Origin: Anodontia alba
Taxonomy: Eukaryota > Mollusca > Bivalvia > Lucinida > Lucinidae
NCBI GenBank assembly: GCA_964016985.1
Contig: OZ024828.1
Location: 82,384,308-82,448,307, forward strand
Length of the DNA: 64,000 bases
Direction of reading: 5' to 3'
The translations under genes were made by a program, and so were the position numbers. The notes below the pieces were generated by a model. That model saw only the letters and a program-made list of their open reading frames with translations, was not told the DNA's origin and made no database searches. Shown piece by piece: positions 53,401-62,400 of the stretch (positions are counted from its first letter, which is position 1; each line of letters begins with the position of its first letter).

Positions 53401-56400
53401 AGCATTCTGATCTGGGTCTGCACTGTTTGCCAATTACCATTTTAGGAGTCTCCAGACTACAATGGGTTAATCTTTGAACAAGTCCATTTTGCTACCTTTT
53501 GATGTGACTATGGTAAATATCCAAAAACTTCATACACCAAAGTTTCTGACAAAATAGCCTATGCAAACAATGTAGACCCAGATCAGACTACAGTCTGATC
53601 AGGGTATATACTGTTTGCAATTCTATTAAGTATTCTAAGAAGCAACTGCATATAAAGTAAAATTTAGGCCAAAAACTTGTAAACTGTTCAAAATTTTAGG
53701 ACATTTACAGTAAAAACTGGGCTGAATGGCAAACTATGTACACCATGATCAGACACCACATTCTTTGTCATTTGATCTGGGTCTGTACTGCTTACTATCT
53801 ATACAAATATTTAGGTTTATTATGGTAGCTTAGTATGTCTGTCTACAGGAGTTCTGAATGTAAATTTAGCAGGTATGAGCTGCAACATATGTACGGACAT
53901 GTGCGGCAAGCCAAGATTTAGGTCAACCTAGTCTGATTAGAATCTTCACCGGGTGCAGTTTAGATAGCCAATGACACACAGTTTTTTCATGCAGACAATA
54001 AAGACTCCGATCAGGCCCTGAGGTTATAAAACTTTCTTTATGCTCAACTCAGCTGAGCATGAAATTTCTCATGCTAATAAATCTCAATTTACTAACAAAT
54101 GCAAATTCTTTCTTGCTAAACACAGCTGCGCATGAAATTTTCTCTGCTAATAAATATGAAAATGCCAACTATTGTTGGCATTTTCATATTTATTAGCAGA
54201 GAAAATTTCATGCTCAGCTGAGTTGAGCATGAAAAAAGTTTTATAACCTTGGGGCCAGACTGCGTGATGCGCAAGCTGATTTGAGTCTTTGTTGGACACA
54301 TGTCTCAAGGTACATTTTCTCATCTTACAGCTCATACTATTTGTATCCTTCCAGAGGAATTGTTAAGAAGAAGTATTTAGCGATAATTATGGGATAATTT
54401 TCTCCGGTTCTCCATAAAAACATATGTTGTGGGTACTGATTAGAAGTGCCTTGCAGAGGCGCTTCTAATGATTACCCACAACATATGTTTTTATGGAGAA
54501 ATAAGGAAAATTATCCAAGAATTATCACCAAATATTCCTCCTTAACAATTCCTCTGTGACCTTCCATAAGGAGAGAGAGACAATGCCATAATAAATATCA
54601 GACCATACTGTCATTGGTAAAGATAAGAAAAAGAATTGAAAAATATAACCTTGGGCAATGCTGACCCTGGCTCCTGTGAATTAGGCTCACAATCCCCAGA
54701 ATAGATTGGCTGCCTTGTACCTCTGCAGCAGAACTGCTTGTAACTTAGAACAAGACCTGAGTATGTCATTCGACAAGGCCAGGTGAATGCCCCAATTATT
54801 CAGAGATAAAATCTCAATATTACCAAAATGTTGTTGATAGGAATGGTAAACCCCAACTTAGTCTGTCAACCCTTACTGAATTTGGATGAGTTCATAGTTT
54901 CAAAAAGGGATGTTAAACAAAATCCAAGAACAAAGTAACCAATGAAAAAATGACAAAATTTTAACAAAAAAATGATAGCAAGCAGTGTAGTTCCTGATGA
55001 GATGAAACCAATGAATCTGGATCTGCACTGCTTGTCATTCAGAATGTGAATTTGTATCACAGCCTGGTTCAAGTAATCTGATTGGCTGACAGAAGTGGGT
55101 TGGGCATCTTAATTTATTCAACATTACAAACAAGGGTTATCATCACGAAAACATGCCTATATAATTTTGACTCCCTTAAACCCCACTTTTATATAGTAAA
55201 ACTGGGGTTTGCAGGGGTACAAGTTATTTTTCTTATTTCTGCTCAAAACATGGATTGTGGGTACTCGTTAGAACTGCCTCGGCGAGGCGGTTCTAACGAG
55301 TACCCACAATCTATGTTTTGAGCAGAAATATGAAAAATATCACAGTTTTTTTAGCTCGCCTGTACGAAGTACAAGGAGAGCTATTGTAGTCACCCCGGTC
55401 GTCCGCGTTTGCGTTTGCGTTCCCGTTCCCGTCACACTGCGTTAAAGTTTTTCAAATGCTTATATCTCAACAGTCACTCCTCACAGAGGCATCAAATTTG
55501 GAACTTAGGTACCTTGGAGGGTCTTCTGAGATTCCAAGAGAATAAACCCCTGGGTTCATGCCCCTGGGTGGGGCTAGGGGTCAGAATCTAGGACACCTTT
55601 GTAATACTGTGTTAAAGTTTTTCAAATTCTTATATCTTGACTTTCACTCCTCATAGAGCATTCATATTTAGAATTTGGGTACCTGGAGGAGTCTTCTGAG
55701 ATTCCAAAAGAACATACCCCTGGGTTCATACCTCAGGGTGGGCCTTGGAGTGGGGCTAGGGGTCAAAATCTAGGACACATTTGTAAAATCTTATATGCCT
55801 ACAGGTTATAGACACAACTGGTTATACATCAGCTAACTATGTGACATCGGTTTAAGTGTAAGAGAGTGAAGGTCATGGTGACCTACATTTTACGGTCCAG
55901 GTCACCTAGATTTTAACTTCGTAATACATTAACCTATAGATAATGTGCTATTCTATTCTGATATTCAACCCCTCCACAGAAAAAACGACCTTTCAGTCGT
56001 TATAAAGTCTTAATTCAGAAGGTCCCTTTAACAGTTACCTGTATGACGTAGTTCCTCCCGCTCAAATGATCTCGTGTCAGTTTCTTTTCTGTGGACTTTG
56101 AATGTTCAAGGATTATTATTCTGTGTTAGAAAAAATGGATTAAAATTATTCTACACGGTTAAAATTTTTATATCCTTGACTTTCTCTGGTTCTATATTCA
56201 CTCCTTCTACTATCTATGTACTTATTTTCGAAATATCGATCTTAGATTTCTTGTTTTCTCAATGTTAAATTTCTTCCTTTGTTTCAGCGTCAGTCGATGC
56301 ATTTCGCCCGCGGCAACTGTGGCCATTTAAAAGCTAAATGGGATACACATTTATCTTGTCTAACTTGTAATTCTTGCACACGTATCTCTCCGTGTTATAT

Positions 56401-59400
56401 TTGTAGTTCCTGGACAGAAAAAGTTTGGAACCTAGCAGAAAGAAGACGCCTTCATGCTACTAGAAAATCAGTTATGACGCAGAAGAGAAAACAGAAGAAA
56501 TCAAAGAAATCCAAGAAGTCCCAGTCAGACATGTCTGACAACGGGACAGTTGATGGGAGCACCGCCCCTCATAGCTTTACTGCTCGGGGCAGGACCCATC
56601 AAGGTGGCAGCCTGGCGGACTTAGAGTCTGACCGGGCACTAAGCCCACCAGTCACCAGTCACCAGTCAACCAGTCACCAGTCAACCAGTCACCAGTCAAC
56701 CAGTCACCAGTCATCCAGTCACTGGGCAACTTATCTCCGTTCATCCAGTCGCCAGTCAACCAGTCACCAGTCAACCAGTCACCAGTCAACCAGTCACCAG
56801 TCAGCCAGTCACCAGTCAACCAGGCACCAGTCAACTAGGCTCCAGTCAACCAGGCATGGGTTTACAGTCATTCCCGTATGACCTACAAACACAAATTCTG
56901 CCTGGTTATATTCCTATAAATGTGCCTGTACAAAGCTACGCTCCGTCCATAAGTAGCCATATTTCACAGGGTAGTGTCCACAGACTATCCAATGTCTTTA
57001 TTCCTGGTTACGAACGTTCTAATAGACTAGAACTTCCTAATCCAGCTTCTTCCTCTAGACAGATTATTCCACTCGAACCTGATTTTTCGCAGGTCTCAGA
57101 TCCGAGTGTAATGATTGAGCCTCCAAATTCAAATGATTTATCTATCTCCAGACCTTCAAGGAAGGATCAGTCTAAAAAAGAGAAGAAGACATCGATCGTC
57201 CTCTTCTTCTATCTCTACTTCCAGATCAGACTCTTTGAGTTCTTCTCGGCGAAAGAAAAATTCAAAGAGATCTAAGCACTCTCATAAAAAGAGAAGAAGA
57301 CGATCGATGACGCCTTCTTCTTCATCAAATTCCTCCCAATCTCAACTTGACATTGGTAGATATACAAGGGCTCATAAATCTCCCCAGGTTGTTCAAACGC
57401 CAACTCCAATACAACCTGAGGAGACTAATTTTAGTCAAATCACAAATCAACCTATTAATTACGATCAGATTCAGCCGAATCTCACTCAACAGAATAAGGA
57501 GTCAGATTCGGAAACTGAATCCGAAGTCTGGTCATTTGATCGTGCGATTAACGAGGTCTTCCGGCTTCTTCCTCCTGAGTTATGCCCCAAAACTCAGCAG
57601 GATCAAGCTCCATTAAAACCTCTCTCTGGGATCGAACAATTAATGGAGTCTTGTTCCACTCCATTACTTGTCCTCCCACAATCCAAATTAGTACAAAATA
57701 CAACAAAATATATTCAAAATAGACTAGAATCGGACAAATGTTCAAGAGATTGGATTTGTCCGCAAAGCTTGGTTTCGGCTCTTGCTCCGACTAAATTCTA
57801 CAAGAGCCAAAACCAATAGTTGCCAACTGATAATATCCCTCAATTAGAAGCGGATGCGTCGCTCCTAGACATTTCTAATAAAGGAAGAGCTTCTATTCCG
57901 CTCAAGAATCTAGAAGCATGGGAAAGGAAGGCTAGAAAACTAGTCGCTATTAATTCTCATGCTGATCTATTTTCTTCAGCTGCCTTCCTTTCATTACAAC
58001 AGGAATCGATGTCGGTTGCGGCCCTTTCCAGACTTCTGGAGGCCGTAGCCAAATCGATTTAACATGCTACTGCCATGTCTACACTTTTAACTACTGAATT
58101 ATTCCAAGCTAGGAGGGACGCAGCCCTAGCTTCGTCTAAACTACTACTCGACAATTCCACATACGAGTTAAGGAACGCTCCTATTAACTCAAAATCCTTA
58201 TTTGACGGCAGGATAAAAGAAATAGCTAAATCAAACTTCGAAGCTCAACAGCAAAGGTTTCTAGCTTCTACATCCATTCAGTCACAATCTCATTCTTATA
58301 AGCCTCCTTCGCAGAGCAGAGCTTTCAAGATACCTAAATATCCTGCTAAACAAACAACATCCAGACCTAAACCTACGCAGTCGTATAGGTCCAAAAATAT
58401 TCCTCAAAGCTCATCTTCTCACATTAAGAAAGATAATATCAAGAGGACTGGTAACATCCGTCAGTTCCCCTCCTCTAAACCTGCCTCTTCCTCCGCAAGA
58501 TTATGAAGGCCCGCCCTTTCCACTGCCTGCTCTTCCGCTCGCGGACATTCCAGTGGGAGGACGATTGGCCCATTTTGCGGAAAAATGGGAGGAAATAACA
58601 GACAACAAATGGGTCCTCTCTATCGTACGAAACGGATTCAGGATACCATTCATCAAAATTCCTCCTTTGTCATCTGTTCCGATCAGAATGAGTCAATCCT
58701 CCTCCCCGTTTCTCAGAGAAGAGATCGAAAATCTTCTCAACAAACGGGCAGTGGAAAGGGTACAGAATCCGGAAACTCCCGGCTTTTATTCCCGGATATT
58801 TCTTGTGCCAAAAAAGAACGGAAAGTTTCGTTTAATATTAGACCTGTCTTTTTTAAACCGTTACATAGAGAAACAAGCATTCAAAATGGAGACAGTCAAA
58901 TCGGTAAGACAAGCAATGAGACTCAACGATTGGGCTGTCTCCATAGATTTAACAGATGCATATCTACATGTGCCGATACATCGTCAATCCAGGAAGTATC
59001 TTCGCTTCGTACACGAAGATCAAGTATATCACTTTTCGGCCCTACCGTTCGGAATGTCCCTAAGCCCGTTAATTTTCTCGAAACTGATGGACGTTATTGC
59101 AGCTTTTCTACGCCAACGTGCCATATCAGTTTTTCCATACCTAGACGATTGGCTGATAAAAAATCTGATTCACAACCGTCTGATTACTCAGACAAAGATT
59201 TGCATTCAAACTATTCAAAGCCTAGGTTTTCTGCCAAATCTCAAGAAGTCAGACCTCTTTCCTGCTCAGAAATTCACCTTCATAGGTATGGAATTTCTGA
59301 CGCAACAAAATTTAGTCAGGGTTCCAGCGGATCGTGTACAGAACCTAATTCTAACAATCAAGAAAATGTCAGCAAAACATGTATCGGCACGAACTTTCCT

Positions 59401-62400
59401 TTCTCTTTTGGGCAAACTCAATGCTGCAGCAGACCTTGTTCTCCTGGGCAGACTGCACTTACGTCCTCTTCAGATGTGCCTGCTGTCAGTCTGGAAATCT
59501 CATATTCTTCCTCTCGATCACCCGATCTCGATAAACGGCATGATTCGATCTCACTTACAATGGTGGATAAACCCCATTCGATTCGAGACAGGGACTTCAA
59601 TCCATCCTCCAGACCCCAAATTCTTCCTTTATACGGATGCCAGTCATTACGGATGGGGAGCTCATTTAGAGCCGACAACACTGTCCTTTCATGGTCGCTG
59701 GACAGAAAACCAATCCCAGCTCCATATCAATATGTTAGAAATGATGGCCATACGATTAGCACTGAAACAAACCAAAACATTTATTCACCATTCTTGCATC
59801 ATGATATCCACAGACAACACAACGGTGGTCTCATATATCAACAAACAGGGTGGCACTCATTCCCCCAATCTTTGCGTAGAAGTTTGGAAAATACTCCTTG
59901 GTGCCTGGAACAAGACATAGTTATCAGAGTACGTCACATCCCAGGCAAATTCAACATTCTTGCAGACCGCCTCTCAAGACTAGACAAACCTATCAAAACA
60001 GAATGGGCTCTGGATCAAACAGTTGCGAATTCAGTATTCCAGATGCTCAACTTCCCAAATGTGGATCTGTTTGCGACAAGATTCAACCACAGACTCCCAT
60101 TATATGTCTCTCCAGTACAAGACTACAAAGCACTAGCGATAGATGCCCTGTCCATGGACTGGAATCATCTTCATGCATATGCTTTTCCTCCTTTTATTCT
60201 GATACCTGCTGTTCTAGAGAAAATCCGACAACATCAGTGCAGAATAGTTCTCATAGCTCCGTTCTGGCCACAGCAACAGTGGTTCTCAGAACTTCTTCTT
60301 CTATTAGTGTCAGCTCCGATTCGTCTGCCACTAATTCCAAGACTACTGACTCAATCCAAAGGAAGATTTGTACATCAAAACCTCCCAATTCTCGACCTTC
60401 ACGCTTGGGAGTTATCAAACAATCAATCAGAGATAAGAAATTTTCACAAAACGTTGCAGATTTTGTCTCCAGATCAAGAAGAGCATCTACACAAAAAGTC
60501 TACGATGCAAAATGGACCATCTTCTCTAATTGGTGTCATACAAAAAAGGTTAATCCGATCTCGGCCCCTATTACAGTTATAGCTGATTTCTTAATCTTTC
60601 TTTTTTCGGAAAAGAAATGTCAGATTAGTACTATTAAAGGTTATAGATCTATGATCTATAACACTTTAAAATTCAAAACTGGTAATAGAATCGGATCTAA
60701 TCCAGTTTTATCTGAACTTATCAGATCCTTTGAACTTCAACGACCAGTACAAAGATCTCTTACACCTAAATGGGACTTATCATGGGTTTTAGTATGTCTA
60801 CAAAACCACCTTTTGAACCTCTTGATAAGGCTTCTAAATTTCACGTTACTATTAAGACAGCCTTTCTCTTAGCTCTTGCCACTGCTAAAAGGTGTAGTGA
60901 AATACATGCTCTAGCTATGGATTCACAACATTTAAGATTTAATCAATCTGATGGTTCAGTTTCCTTGATTCTTAAATCTGGTTTTTTAGCAAAAAACCAG
61001 CTTCCTTCTGTTAAACCAGATCCTATTGTTGTTCCTAGTCTTGCTCGAATATGTAAATGGGAACATACTGACAGACTTCTTTGCCCCGTTAGGGCTCTGA
61101 AATTCTATCTCAAAATGACTAGCTCTTATTGCCAAAATAGAACTAGACTTTTTCTTCCTATTAAAGGCAATAAGGATATCTCTAAAGATACTATCTCGAG
61201 ATGGATATCTTACACTGTTAAACTTGCCTATAGGAAACTCACTAAACGAGATATCTCTTTCCTTAAAATCAAAGCTCATGAAGTTAGAGCTCTTTCCTCT
61301 TCTTGGGCTTTCTTCGACAAAGTTCCTCTCAATGATATACTTCAAGCAGCGGTTTGGAATAGTTCATCAACTTTTGCCAAATTCTATCTCAGAGACATGT
61401 CTCAACAAGCACAGAATCTCCAAAGTTTGGGCCCCATTGTAGTGGCCCAAAAAGTGGTGGGGGGCCAACAGCAATCAGCTATGGATGTGTAGACAACGTC
61501 AACAGCCCCCCTAGACCTGATGCTATACTAGAGAGGTACTAATTATATCTTTATTATATATATATGTTAACCCTGGATTACTTTATCCTTGGTTAAAGGA
61601 TCTTATTATTGCCTTAAGCACTAATTATGTCCTCATTATATATATATAAAAAATAAATCCTTTTATTAAGCCTTAATTCAGAAGTTGGGACTAACTTATT
61701 AGGAGAAATCCTCCCTCCTATTCTACAAATTCTAGCACATTATCTATAGGTTAATGTATTACGAAGTTAAAATGAAGTTTTTTAAAAGTAAAACATATTT
61801 TAACGAGTAATACTTAACCTATAGATAAGTATTTATCGTCCCACCTCCCTTCCCTCGCTCCTTTCTCCTAATTGTGTATTGTTTTACACATAAAAGAAAC
61901 TGACACGTGATCATTTGAGCGGGAGGAACTACGTCATACAGGTAACTGTTAAAGGGACCTTCTGAATTAAGACTTTATAACGACTGAAAGGTCGTTTTTT
62001 CTGTGGAGGGGGTGAATAACAGAATAGAATAGCACATTATCTATAGGTTAAGTATTACTCGTTAAAATATGTTTTACTTTTAAAAAACTTCATTTCACGG
62101 TCCAGTGATTTTGCCTTATATCTTGAATACTATTTGTTGGATAAATGTCACACCTGGGATATTACTTCCATGTGACCCAATGAATGACCACTTACTATAT
62201 CTAGGTCATTGTGACCTATATTTCATGGTTCAGTGATTTTGCCTTATATCTTGAATACTATTTGTTGGATAAATGTCACACCTGGGATATTAGTTCCTTG
62301 TGACCCGATTATTGACGTCAAAATATATCTCTGTTGGTGTGACCTACATTTCATGGTTCAGTGATTTTGCCTTATATCTTGAATACTATTTGTTGGATAA

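Larger units (their letters stand above)
55911..62095 (+). mobile_element. DIRS-type retrotransposon copy D, near full length (6.2 kb)
   Basis: Has both inverted terminal repeats, gag, RT-RNase H, tyrosine recombinase and an internal complementary region in the usual DIRS order. Left junction A/TTTTAACTTCG, right junction CTTCATTT/CACGG: removing the element restores ACATTTCACGG, the wording of the surrounding H4 units. No target duplication, as expected for a recombinase-joined circle. Several frameshifts and two gag stops show that this copy is no longer autonomous, though all catalytic motifs survive. Confidence 0.93.

Noticed and set aside
57548..57745. Minus-strand frames inside DIRS copy D (also 56652-56834, 59418-59681, 60986-61345)
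   Set aside because: Shadows of gag, RNase H and recombinase coding sequence; no independent support.
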